This document shows, one piece after another, positions 34,094 to 42,166 of a stretch of 64,000 nucleotides of DNA. Numbering within the stretch: position 1 is the first letter of the stretch; each line of letters starts with the position of its first letter. The position numbers were made by a program, and so were the translations under genes. Below the pieces are notes generated by a model. That model was not told the origin of the DNA and did not search any database. It was given only the letters and a program-made list of their open reading frames with translations. The DNA lies in the NCBI GenBank assembly GCA_963815475.1, contig CAWFHD010000001.1:1116001-1180000 (forward strand), in the 5' to 3' direction. Source of the DNA: Sulfopaludibacter sp963815475 (lineage in GTDB: Bacteria > Acidobacteriota > Terriglobia > Bryobacterales > Bryobacteraceae).

Positions 34094-35095
34094 TTAGGCT
34101 CTAGTTAGACTGCCGCCGCTCCACGGGTCGGGCGGAACCATCGGACCATGCGCGACTGTCACGGTGCCACCGCTCCACGGGTCGGGCGGAACCATCGGAC
34201 CATGCGCGACTGTCACGGTGCCACCGCTCCACGGATCGGGCTGGACCATCGGGCCATGCGCGACCGTCACGGTGCCGCCGCTCCACGGGTCGGGCGGGAC
34301 CATCGGGCCATGCGCGACCGTCACAGTGCCGCCGCTCCACGGGTCGGGCGGAACCATCGGACCATGCGCCACTGTCACACTGCCGCCGCTCCACGGATCA
34401 GGCGGAACCATCGGGCCATGCGCGACTGTCACGGTGCCGCCGCTCCACGGATCGGGCGGGACCATCGGACCATGCGCCACTGTCACACTGCCGCCGCTCC
34501 ACGGATCAGGCGGAACCATCGGGCCATGCGCCACTGTCACGGTGCCGCCGCTCCACGGATCGGGCGGGACCATCGGACCATGCGCCACTGTCACACTGCC
34601 CCCGCTCCACGGATCAGGCGGAACCATCGGGCCATGCGCGACTGTCACGGTGCCGCCGCTCCACGGATCGGGCGGGACCATCGGACCATGCGCCACTGTC
34701 ACACTGCCGCCGCTCCACGGATCAGGCGGAACCATCGGGCCATGCGCCACTGTCACGGTGCCGCCGCTCCACGGATCGGGCGGGACCATCGGACCATGCG
34801 CCACTGTCACACTGCCCCCGCTCCACGGATCAGGCGGAACCATCGGGCCATGCGCCACTGTCACACTGCCCCCGCTCCACGGATCAGGCGGGACCATCGG
34901 ACCATGCGCCAATGTCACACTGCCCCCGCTCCACGGGTCAGGCGGGACCATCGGGCCGTGCGCCTGAGTTAGCGGTTGCACTTTAGACAAAAATTTTCCG
35001 GTGAAGGACTGGGTTGGGTTTCCGAAGTTGCAGGCAAGTGCGAACATGGAAAACGTCGCTGCGAAAGCGATTCTGTTTTCAAAGAAATTACGCAT
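34094..35095 (-). CDS. Secreted protein of sixteen 18-residue tandem repeats
   Basis: A 333-residue protein: a 44-residue leader with a hydrophobic export segment (IAFAATFSMFALAC, possibly a weak lipobox), then sixteen copies of an 18-residue unit, consensus AHGPMVPPDPWSGGSVTV, and one extra residue. Units differ almost only by Ser/Thr at position 15, which alternates over much of the array. AAGGAG lies ten bases before the ATG, and 265 bp of non-coding DNA precede it. Each unit has one His, one Met, one Trp and four Pro. Function unknown: a repetitive surface or matrix protein, metal binder, or multi-core peptide precursor are all possible. Confidence 0.8.
   Translation of the reverse strand: MRNFFENRIAFAATFSMFALACNFGNPTQSFTGKFLSKVQPLTQAHGPMVPPDPWSGGSVTLAHGPMVPPDPWSGGSVTVAHGPMVPPDPWSGGSVTVAHGPMVPPDPWSGGTVTVAHGPMVPPDPWSGGSVTVAHGPMVPPDPWSGGTVTVAHGPMVPPDPWSGGSVTVAHGPMVPPDPWSGGTVTVAHGPMVPPDPWSGGSVTVAHGPMVPPDPWSGGTVTVAHGPMVPPDPWSGGSVTVAHGPMVPPDPWSGGTVTVAHGPMVPPDPWSGGTVTVAHGPMVQPDPWSGGTVTVAHGPMVPPDPWSGGTVTVAHGPMVPPDPWSGGSLTRA
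34100..34963. repeat. 54-bp tandem repeat array, 16 units
   Basis: Sixteen direct 54-bp units with very few differences, encoding the repeats of the protein on the minus strand. Because the unit is a multiple of three and free of stops, two plus-strand frames are also open throughout; these are side effects. The alternating Ser/Thr variants show that a 108-bp dimer has been duplicated several times. Confidence 0.95.
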
Positions 35096-35360
35096 CGGTG
35101 TGAGGCTCCTTAGACTAGTAGTGAGGACTTGTGAGCTAAGCCACTCTCAAGCCATCCTTGATCCCTCCAACGGAGATCCTTAGGGTTTCCTACCTATCTC
35201 AACCCGCAGTGTAGCGTAAACGGTATTCAAATCGGGCCATAAAGTAGGGTGACACCTAGTACTATTGGCGCGAATTAGCTTTAGTTGGTATCGGGGATAA
35301 CCCCTACGACTCTTCTAAGAGTTGGTTATAGAACTCGCAGAATTTGGGATAATCGGACTC

Positions 35361-36200
35361 TTAACGGGGAGGTAAAGCGCTTTCTTTCGAGTAATCCAGC
35401 CGCATATCGGCCGTCACTTCGTCCAGCATCGGTAACGTGGTTACCTTGCTTTCCATGGCAAAGGCGGTTAACAGAAGATTGTCGCAAATCGAATTGATCA
35501 ATCGAGGAATTCCCTGGGAACGGTAGTGTATTTCTTCGATGATGGGGCACGGAAGGATCGTCTGATCTTTGATGCCGGCCCGCGCCATACGTGAGTTGAT
35601 GTAGGCGGTAGCTTCCTCCACATCCAGGCCGCGCAGACTACACCGCAAGGAGATGCGCTGCTTCAACTGGCGATATTCCGGCCTCTCCAGCTTGCTGTCG
35701 AGTTCCTGCTGACCGGCAAGAATAATCTGCATCAGCTTGCCCCGCCGGTTCTCCATGTTCCCCAGCAGGCGAATCTCTTCCAGAACATCCCATTCTAGAT
35801 TGTGCGCTTCATCCACAATCAAGACTGTGGTGCGGCCCGCCGCGGCCCTGTCCACCAGCCTGCCGTTGAGCGCGAGCAGCACTTCGGTCTTCGACAGCTT
35901 GTTGCAGCGCAGGTCCATATCGTACGCCAGCATTTCGAAGAATTGCTCAACCGTAAGGCGGGAATTAAACAGCGAAGCGAACTCGATTTGCTGGGAATGC
36001 AGGAAATCGCGCAGGCATTCCAGCATCGTGGTTTTGCCGGTGCCCACCTCTCCGGTGAGAACGATAAAGCCCTTGCGACTCTGCACGCCATAAATCAGAT
36101 TGGCCAGCGCCTCTTCGTGTTGCACGCTCCGGAACAGAAACGACGGATCCGGGCTCATGTTGAACGGATTTTTTGTGAAGCCGAAGAAAGCGTTGTACAT
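35361..36200 (-). CDS. ExeA/GspA-type AAA ATPase
   Basis: A 279-residue cytoplasmic ATPase of the ExeA/GspA kind, which helps secretin or polysaccharide-export assembly. The start (MYNAFFGFTKNPFNMSPDP) is diagnostic; Walker A is GEVGTGKTT and Walker B is VLIVDEAHNL, with NRRGKLMQIILAGQQELDSK as sensor region. It lacks the peptidoglycan-binding C-terminal domain of full-length ExeA. ATG 36200 is chosen for the family start; the frame is open ten codons further. The repeat protein lies 265 bp downstream on the same strand. Confidence 0.88.
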   Translation of the reverse strand: MYNAFFGFTKNPFNMSPDPSFLFRSVQHEEALANLIYGVQSRKGFIVLTGEVGTGKTTMLECLRDFLHSQQIEFASLFNSRLTVEQFFEMLAYDMDLRCNKLSKTEVLLALNGRLVDRAAAGRTTVLIVDEAHNLEWDVLEEIRLLGNMENRRGKLMQIILAGQQELDSKLERPEYRQLKQRISLRCSLRGLDVEEATAYINSRMARAGIKDQTILPCPIIEEIHYRSQGIPRLINSICDNLLLTAFAMESKVTTLPMLDEVTADMRLDYSKESALPPR

Positions 36201-36289
36201 ATCGCAGGCGGGCTTCTCGAATGGTAACACGCCATTTAGCGTGCGGCCAATCTACCGCTTGTGATCGAGCGTACCCGAATCGGCCCGAA

Positions 36290-36955
36290 TCAGGAACCGG
36301 CGGGAGGGGGCTGGGAATGCGGCTTTTCGCCGCCGGAATGCGGCTTTTCGCCGCCGGAATGCGGCTTTTCGCCGCCGGAGTGAGGTTTCTCGCCGGGTGC
36401 TTTGGGCGCGCCGGCCGATTTGACCGGGCTGATCAGTATATGGGCGTTGCGGCCTTCCAGACGGGGCTGGCTCTCCACCGCTCCATATTGTGTAAGATCT
36501 GCCGCGAAGCGCATCAGAAGTTTCTTGCCAAGATCGGCATGTGCGATTTCGCGTCCGCGGAACTGCACCACGGCCTTCACGCGATTGCCTTCCTGCAGGA
36601 ATCGGATGGCGTGGGCCTTCTTGAAATCGTAGTCGTGATCGTCGGTGTTAGGGCGAAACTTCAGCTCTTTCACCTGCACCACGTGCTGCTTTTTCTTGGC
36701 TTCGTGCTGTTTCTTCTTGAGCTCGTAAGTGTAGTGGCCGAAGTCCACTGCCTTGGCGACCGGCGGAACCGCGGTGGGCGCCACCAGAACCAGGTCGAGC
36801 CCCAGTTCCTGGGCTTTGCGCAGCGCCGCTGCCGTCGGCATTACCTCGGTTGTGCCATCCGGGAAGACCGCGCGGACTTCGCGGACCCGAATGGACTCAT
36901 TCACGTTCTCTCTGCGATTCTGCCTGCGAGGAGGAAAGTTTCTGCCTGGATACAT
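36290..36955 (-). CDS. infC: Translation initiation factor IF-3 with repetitive C-terminal tail
   Basis: A 221-residue IF-3, which keeps the 30S subunit free and checks the start codon. The N-domain (NESIRVREVRAVFPDG) and C-domain (VKELKFRPNTDDHDYDFK, VVQFRGREIAHADLG) are complete by about residue 180. An unusual tail follows with four copies of GEKPHSG (the last ending in Q) and a proline-rich end. rpmI and rplT, the usual downstream partners, are absent: the next gene is the ExeA-type ATPase. Confidence 0.93.
   Translation of the reverse strand: MYPGRNFPPRRQNRRENVNESIRVREVRAVFPDGTTEVMPTAAALRKAQELGLDLVLVAPTAVPPVAKAVDFGHYTYELKKKQHEAKKKQHVVQVKELKFRPNTDDHDYDFKKAHAIRFLQEGNRVKAVVQFRGREIAHADLGKKLLMRFAADLTQYGAVESQPRLEGRNAHILISPVKSAGAPKAPGEKPHSGGEKPHSGGEKPHSGGEKPHSQPPPAGS
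36314..36397. repeat. 21-bp tandem repeats in the infC 3' end
   Basis: Four 21-bp units, the first three identical and the last diverged, encode the GEKPHSG repeats of the IF-3 tail. Confidence 0.9.
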
Positions 36956-37149
36956 TTGTGATTATGCGTTTGATGCCGGATTGCGAAGGTCGACCGCCAG
37001 CGGTTGGAGGAAAGTCGGTTTGGGAATAAAAGGCAAAGGCAATTTTCGTCAGTCTCAGTGTACACCAAAAAAGAGTCGCAGTGGAAGCTGTGTCAAGTCA
37101 ATTTTTGTCGGGTAAAGCCCAACCTGCCGGTATCTTCCGTTACTCGGCA

Positions 37150-38148
37150 CTACTCCAGCACTTTTCCGTACCACCACAGCGAGATCAACCAGGCCAGAAC
37201 GCAGGGCGCCAGCACGAAGCCCCCGTTGAAGAAGATTCCGGCGGCAGCCATCGCCAGGGCTCCGGCCTGGAACAGACCGTAGAATAGACCCGCCCCGCTC
37301 GAAAAGCGCCAGCGGACCTGCGCGCGAATCTGGTTGACCGACGCTTCGTGCCCGATGGCCAGCGCCACCAGCGCCGCGCCTGTGCCTGCCAGCGGCGCAA
37401 GCGGCAAGGTCATGGGGATCACGATCAGCAGAAAGGCCGCATCCTTGGCGGCCAGGATTTGCCAACCGCGCAGCGGCAGCAATCGATAGCGCGACAATCC
37501 GGCGCGACCGTCCAGCCCGAACAGCGTCTGCGCGTAGCTGGAGAATGCCAACACCACCAGCACCGTGATGGCGAGGAATGCCTCGGCAGGCAGTGGCATC
37601 CCGGCCACCCGCCAGCCGGTCATGGCCAGCGCGAGCACCAGGCCGCAGTAGAAATCGAGGGTCGAAAAGATCTCGCGAATGTTCTTGCGAACCAGTTGAT
37701 TGAGCGGACCCGGAAAATTTGGCACACGCCGGAACAGCCCGTGGGCAGGCCCGCCGGGCAATTCGGAAAGCAGGAATCCGGCCGCGACCACGCCCGCCGC
37801 CAGCCCCCAAAGTCCGATGGTCACGCGCCCGCGTGCCGCCCAGATGGCCAGCGCCGCCAAGGCCCACGTCATCGGATTCACCCACGGACTCAGCGCGCGC
37901 AACAGGTGACGCTCGCGAGGTTCGAGCGGCCACAACTCCAGGCGCGAGCGCGGAATCTTGCGCAGCGGGTCGGTGCTCAAGGGAAACAACAGCACCAGTC
38001 CGATGATCAGGTAGATGAAGGTTCCGGCCTCCTGCAGCAGCAGCGCGCTCACAATGAAAAAATTGTTGCCGACCACCGATTGCAGCGATCTTTGATCGCG
38101 CCGCAGAGCCTTCCCGAGTGCCTTCAGGATTGCGGTGATCCGAGCCAT
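37150..38148 (-). CDS. ABC-2 type transporter permease
   Basis: A 332-residue inner-membrane protein with about eight hydrophobic segments (for example FIVSALLLQEAGTFIYLIIGLVLLF near residue 35 shortened, and ALAMTGWRVAG). It overlaps the 3' end of the preceding ATPase gene by 25 bp, so the two form one exporter. ATG 38148 gives MARITAILKALGKAL; the frame is open upstream within the ATPase gene. The substrate is unknown. Confidence 0.82.
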   Translation of the reverse strand: MARITAILKALGKALRRDQRSLQSVVGNNFFIVSALLLQEAGTFIYLIIGLVLLFPLSTDPLRKIPRSRLELWPLEPRERHLLRALSPWVNPMTWALAALAIWAARGRVTIGLWGLAAGVVAAGFLLSELPGGPAHGLFRRVPNFPGPLNQLVRKNIREIFSTLDFYCGLVLALAMTGWRVAGMPLPAEAFLAITVLVVLAFSSYAQTLFGLDGRAGLSRYRLLPLRGWQILAAKDAAFLLIVIPMTLPLAPLAGTGAALVALAIGHEASVNQIRAQVRWRFSSGAGLFYGLFQAGALAMAAAGIFFNGGFVLAPCVLAWLISLWWYGKVLE

Positions 38149-38867
38149 TCCAGATCCTGAACCACGGGCGCTTCTACCAGATCGAAGTAGTGCTGCTCCA
38201 AACTCTGCGGAATCTGGTCCACCGCCGAGTCCCACACAATCTGCCCCTTGCGCAGCATGATGAGTTGCGTGCCGATCTGTTCCACCACCGACAAAATGTG
38301 CGAGGTGAGGAAGACCGTGACACCGCGGCGCGCCACCGAGACCAGCAGATCGCGCATGATCTTGGAGGTCACCGGATCGATGGCCTCAAAAGGCTCGTCG
38401 AGGAACAGCACCTTCGGATTCGGCAGCAGCGCCATGGCAAAAGTCGTTTTCTTGCGCATGCCGTGCGAGCAGGCTGCGGCGAAGGTGTTGCGGCCGTTCT
38501 CCAGGCTTAAGGTGTGGATCAGTTGATCGGTGCGTTCCCGCGTTGCGGCGCGATCCAGGCCGTAGATGCTGCCGGTAAGGTGCAGGTGCTCCTCTACCGT
38601 AAGATCGTCGAAAAGGCCGAGGTCTTCGGGCAGCACGCCGATCTGGCGCTTCAACTCGAGAGGCTTCGCCGCCACATCCAGGCCGCACACCCGAGCTTCG
38701 CCCGCCGTGGGAGGCAGCAAGCCGGTCAGCATCTTCACAGTGGTGGACTTGCCCGCGCCATTGGGGCCGAGGAAGGCGCAGATGGCGCCGGGAGCGACCT
38801 CGAAGTTCAAACGGTCAACCGCGGTGAACTCCCCAAAACGGCGCGTCAGGTTGCGGCACGAAATCAT
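38124..38867 (-). CDS. ABC transporter ATP-binding protein (ABC-2 exporter)
   Basis: A 247-residue ATPase: Walker A GPNGAGKST, Q-loop region IGVLPEDLGLFDDLTVEEHL, signature CSHGMRKKT (a variant of LSGGQ usual in this exporter group), Walker B VLFLDEPFEAID and H-loop TSHIL. It energises the permease encoded by the overlapping gene. ATG 38867 sits only a few bases after GAGGA; GTG at 38900 is an alternative start. Confidence 0.9.
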   Translation of the reverse strand: MISCRNLTRRFGEFTAVDRLNFEVAPGAICAFLGPNGAGKSTTVKMLTGLLPPTAGEARVCGLDVAAKPLELKRQIGVLPEDLGLFDDLTVEEHLHLTGSIYGLDRAATRERTDQLIHTLSLENGRNTFAAACSHGMRKKTTFAMALLPNPKVLFLDEPFEAIDPVTSKIMRDLLVSVARRGVTVFLTSHILSVVEQIGTQLIMLRKGQIVWDSAVDQIPQSLEQHYFDLVEAPVVQDLEWLGSPQS

Positions 38868-38941
38868 TCCTCTATTGTCGAACGGTTTGTCGGGTGGCAC
38901 GGTCTTGTTCCGGCTGATAAAATTCTCGTCACAAACCTGTT

Positions 38942-39535
38942 GTGGAGATCGTTCTAAAAGGTGTGCAGCCCGCTGAGAACTTCACGCTGGAAGCGGCCGG
39001 CGTTTCGCCCGCCGGGGACAGCCGCGCGGCTGCATGGTTCGAAACCATATTTCAGGAGCACTACCCTCGAATCGTGGGAATGTTGTCGCGTCTGATTGGC
39101 GACCGCGGGCATGCCGAGGAGATCGCGGCCGATGTCTTTTGTAAGGTTGCCAGCCGGACAGCGCTGCCCAAGCCGGAAGATTTGACGGCGTGGGTCTATC
39201 GCGTAGCCACCAATGCGGGATTGGACGCGGTACGCTCCAATGCCCGACGCCGGCGCCGCGAGCGGGAAGCCGGCGTGGAGAGTATTCGCACGGCGTCTGG
39301 CGCGGGAGCCTTGGACGAACTTTTGCGGCAGGAGCGCTGCGGCCGCGTGCAAAGCATCCTGGCAATCTTGAAGCCGCGCGAGGCCCAACTGCTGCTGCTT
39401 CGCGCCAATGGGCTGGCGTATCGGGAATTGGCGCAGACGTTGGGGATTCAACCGGGATCGATCGGCACCTTGTTGGCACGTGCCGAAGCGGAATTCGAGC
39501 GGAAGTATCGCGCCCGTTACGGAGGAGAAGCATGA
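38942..39535 (+). CDS. ECF-type RNA polymerase sigma factor
   Basis: A 197-residue sigma factor with region 2 (FQEHYPRIVGMLSRLIGD, HAEEIAADVFCKVA, LTAWVYRVATNAGLDAVR) and region 4 (AILKPREAQLLLLRANGLAY, LAQTLGIQPGSIGTLLARAE). The start is GTG. Its stop overlaps the ATG of the anti-sigma gene by 4 bp. It probably controls this operon and the secreted protein behind it. Confidence 0.9.
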   Translation: MEIVLKGVQPAENFTLEAAGVSPAGDSRAAAWFETIFQEHYPRIVGMLSRLIGDRGHAEEIAADVFCKVASRTALPKPEDLTAWVYRVATNAGLDAVRSNARRRRREREAGVESIRTASGAGALDELLRQERCGRVQSILAILKPREAQLLLLRANGLAYRELAQTLGIQPGSIGTLLARAEAEFERKYRARYGGEA

Positions 39536-40089
39536 GTCAGTGCTGGCAGGAAGGCGACTGGCGCGCTTATCTGGATGGTGAGTTGACCACTGCCGAGATA
39601 GATTACGGCCGCGAGCATCTGGCGCAATGCGAGGCGTGCAGCGCCCTGCACCAGGAGATCGCCGGCCGGGCGAACTTTGTGGGCGCGCTGCTGATGGATT
39701 TGGACACCGCGCCGGTGATGTTACGGCCCGCGGCCCCTGCAAAGTCAGGCTGGAAGTGGGCAGCGATGGGAGCTGCGCTGGCAGCGGCGCTCACCATGGC
39801 TTTCGTACTGGCGCCGAAGCGTGTGGACGTGGTGGAGGCGCCGGTTACGCCGGCGGCTCAGGTAACTGCCGCCGCGCCGACTACCGTGGCGACTCCGGTG
39901 CTGGCTGTGAGACACAACGCGACCGTGAGGCCGCGGCGGGCCAAGCCGCAATTGCAGTATTTTCTGGCGTTCGACGAAGAGCCGATCGACACCGGCACGG
40001 TAATGCGTGTCGCGCTCGAAGGCGGCATTGAGGCAGACGTAATTGTAGACGCGAGTGGACGGCCCCGGGCGATCCGGGCAGCCCGATAA
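39532..40089 (+). CDS. Zinc-finger anti-sigma factor, membrane-anchored
   Basis: A 185-residue partner of the upstream sigma factor. The zinc-finger signature His-x3-Cys-x2-Cys (HLAQCEACSAL) is near residue 30; one membrane helix (WAAMGAALAAALTMAFVLAP) lies near residue 85 and a periplasmic Ala/Pro-rich and beta-like tail follows. GGAGGAG precedes the ATG, which overlaps the sigma stop. Confidence 0.88.
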   Translation: MSQCWQEGDWRAYLDGELTTAEIDYGREHLAQCEACSALHQEIAGRANFVGALLMDLDTAPVMLRPAAPAKSGWKWAAMGAALAAALTMAFVLAPKRVDVVEAPVTPAAQVTAAAPTTVATPVLAVRHNATVRPRRAKPQLQYFLAFDEEPIDTGTVMRVALEGGIEADVIVDASGRPRAIRAAR

Positions 40090-40108
40090 AATTCTAAGGA
40101 GACGCACG

Positions 40109-40966
40109 ATGAAACGAATGCTGGGGATGACAATCGCATCGGGAATTTTCGCCTGGGGCGCCGCGGCGCAGGACGGTCCCGACCAGATGAAAATCAAGCT
40201 GGAGAAGATGGCGGCCGAAGCCAAGGTGATCAGCCTGGAAGGCGGCGTGATGGGACCCGCGGTCAAGGGCGCGCCCTATTCCGCCGACGAAATCCGCGAG
40301 AACACGCAAACGCTCGGGGATGGCACACGCATCCACAACGAAACCAAGACCACGATCTCTCGCGACAGCGAAGGACGCGTGCGCCGCGAGACGCCCAACT
40401 CGATCTCCATTTGGGATCCGGTCACAGGCACGAATTACGTGCTGAATCCCAGCACCATGACCGCGCGCAAAATGAGCATGAATTTTGTGTTCACAAAGGG
40501 CACGAACGTTTCGGTCGACGGAGAGCACGGTCAATCGTTCTCGTTCAGCTACAGCTCGGCGGGGGATGACCCTATGGTTCTTTCAAAGACCCTACAGGAC
40601 GAAGTCAAAACCATGGCGGTAGCCCGGGCGAAAGCGGGGACCGTGTCGCTCCCCCCGGGGCAGTATGCAACAACGATTAGCAAAGCAAACACCGGCAAGA
40701 AGGAATCGCTCGGCACGCAGATGATGGAAGGTGTGAACGCCGAGGGCGTTCGTCTCACCACAACCATCGAACAGGGAGCTATCGGCAACGACCGGCCTAT
40801 TCAGAGCGTCACAGAGCGCTGGTACTCCCAGGAACTGCAGACCAACGTGATGACGAAGCGCACCGATCCGCGCAACGGCGAGGAAGTGGTCAAGCTTACC
40901 AACGTGCATCGCGGCGAGCCCAGCCCCGTGCTGTTCGAATTGCCCCCGGGCTACACCGTGAAGTAG
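40109..40966 (+). CDS. Secreted protein, unknown function, in sigma/anti-sigma operon
   Basis: A 285-residue exported protein (signal peptide ending near GAAAQ at residue 21) with no recognised domain. It is mostly polar with beta-like segments (GTRIHNETKTTISRDSEGRV, WDPVTGTNYVLNP) and ends GEPSPVLFELPPGYTVK, a pattern seen in acidobacterial hypotheticals linked to sigma/anti-sigma pairs. AAGGAG precedes the ATG by 8 bases and the anti-sigma gene ends 19 bp before it. Confidence 0.72.
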   Translation: MKRMLGMTIASGIFAWGAAAQDGPDQMKIKLEKMAAEAKVISLEGGVMGPAVKGAPYSADEIRENTQTLGDGTRIHNETKTTISRDSEGRVRRETPNSISIWDPVTGTNYVLNPSTMTARKMSMNFVFTKGTNVSVDGEHGQSFSFSYSSAGDDPMVLSKTLQDEVKTMAVARAKAGTVSLPPGQYATTISKANTGKKESLGTQMMEGVNAEGVRLTTTIEQGAIGNDRPIQSVTERWYSQELQTNVMTKRTDPRNGEEVVKLTNVHRGEPSPVLFELPPGYTVK

Positions 40967-41023
40967 AGCCAGTGGCTGAAAGATTCGGACACGGCCTGCC
41001 GAGACACCGCTACGCTGGAGGAG

Positions 41024-41461
41024 ATGCGCCTTCTCCTCCTCCTCATGCTCGCGGGCTTGCGCCTGTGCGGACAGCCATCCTGGGACGCCTTGCGCGAATT
41101 AAAAGCCGGTGACCGGGTCCGGATCCTCGAAATTTCGGGAACCGAGCACAAAGGCGCATTCTCTTCGGTTTCGAACGACGCCATCACCGTCCGAACCAAC
41201 AAGGGCGAAGTCGCCATCGACCGTGCCCGCACACGCCGGGTCCAGATCGCCAGCAACACCCGGCGAGTCCGGAATGCGGTGATCGGCGCGGCAATCGGTG
41301 TGGCAGTCGGCATCACGGTGGATCAAACGCTCGGAACCTATTTCCGCAACGAATCGGGGCAAACCGGAGCGGCTCGCGCCGTTACTTATGTCGCCCCGAT
41401 AGCCGTGCTCGGTGGAATCGGGGCGGCACTTCCCAGTTGGCGGACACTGTTTAAGAACTAG
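41024..41461 (+). CDS. Small exported protein with glycine-rich membrane segment
   Basis: A 145-residue protein: signal peptide (MRLLLLLMLAGLRLCGQ), a small beta-barrel-like region (LKAGDRVRILEISGTEHKG, AITVRTNKGEVAIDRA) resembling an SH3/LSm-like fold, and two Gly/Ala-rich hydrophobic segments (NAVIGAAIGVAVGITVDQTL and APIAVLGGIGAALP). No family is assigned. It is convergent with the HEAT gene. Confidence 0.65.
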   Translation: MRLLLLLMLAGLRLCGQPSWDALRELKAGDRVRILEISGTEHKGAFSSVSNDAITVRTNKGEVAIDRARTRRVQIASNTRRVRNAVIGAAIGVAVGITVDQTLGTYFRNESGQTGAARAVTYVAPIAVLGGIGAALPSWRTLFKN

Positions 41462-41467
41462 GGCGCG

Positions 41468-42166
41468 CTACCTCTTCTCGATTGCGCCGATGGCCGACTG
41501 CGCCGCCCGTGCCAGATTGATCGGCGGCATAAACCCGAAGCCTCGATTCCTCTGCGACAAGCTCTCCTCGCTGCCGACCGCGATCTTGCGCAGCACCGGC
41601 AGATCGCTCGAATCGCCCGCCGCTCCGATGACCCGCATGGCGTACAGCCGGTCCGGCACCTGGGGACTCGACAACAAGCCGCGCGCCACCATGAGCGCCG
41701 CGGCCGAATCGAGTTGCAGCAGGCGATCGAGCGCCATATCGCCGATGATGCCGCCCTTCTTGGAAAGAGCGGCCAGATACGGCAGCACGGCGGCATCCTG
41801 GTATTGGCTCAAGCCCGCCAGCGCATTGGTTGCGACCAGAGCGTTTTCATCCTCGGCGGCGCGGCTCAACGGCTCCAGCAGGTCCAATTTGTGAAACGAA
41901 CCCAATTCGCGAGCCACGGCGGCCCTCACCTGCGGATTGTCACTCTTCTCCAAAGCGTTGCGCAGCGGATCCACCGCGCCTGCGATCCGCAGGTTGGTAG
42001 CGGCACAGGTAAACAATTCGGGATCGTCCAGCGCGCGGCTCATGGCTTGGATGGTGCCAGCGTCCGTCTTGCCGCGTGCCTGAAAACAGGCGTTGGCGTC
42101 GACTTGTTGCGCGGCGCCAAGCACCGGCACGAAACAGAGAATCCACGTTTTCATCCGGGTTTTCAT
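41468..42166 (-). CDS. Exported HEAT-repeat protein
   Basis: A 232-residue protein with a signal peptide (TRMKTWILCFVPVLGAAQQ) and about five HEAT-like helical pairs (DPLRNALEKSDNPQVRAAVA, LLEPLSRAAEDENALVATNA, LPYLAALSKKGGIIGDMALD). HEAT arrays bind other proteins; the target is unknown. The ATG overlaps the stop of the TPR gene by 4 bp, so the two are translationally coupled. Confidence 0.8.
   Translation of the reverse strand: MKTRMKTWILCFVPVLGAAQQVDANACFQARGKTDAGTIQAMSRALDDPELFTCAATNLRIAGAVDPLRNALEKSDNPQVRAAVARELGSFHKLDLLEPLSRAAEDENALVATNALAGLSQYQDAAVLPYLAALSKKGGIIGDMALDRLLQLDSAAALMVARGLLSSPQVPDRLYAMRVIGAAGDSSDLPVLRKIAVGSEESLSQRNRGFGFMPPINLARAAQSAIGAIEKR

Noticed and set aside
34100..34963. 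CRISPR array
   Set aside because: Units abut without unique spacers, the unit is 54 bp and coding, and no cas gene is near.
34148..34972. Two long plus-strand ORFs over the 54-bp array
   Set aside because: Stop-free only because the repeat unit is a multiple of three; no start context or export signal.
36314..36397. Zinc-finger linkers (TGEKP-like) in the IF-3 tail
   Set aside because: No Cys/His finger ligands surround GEKPHSG; likeness is accidental.
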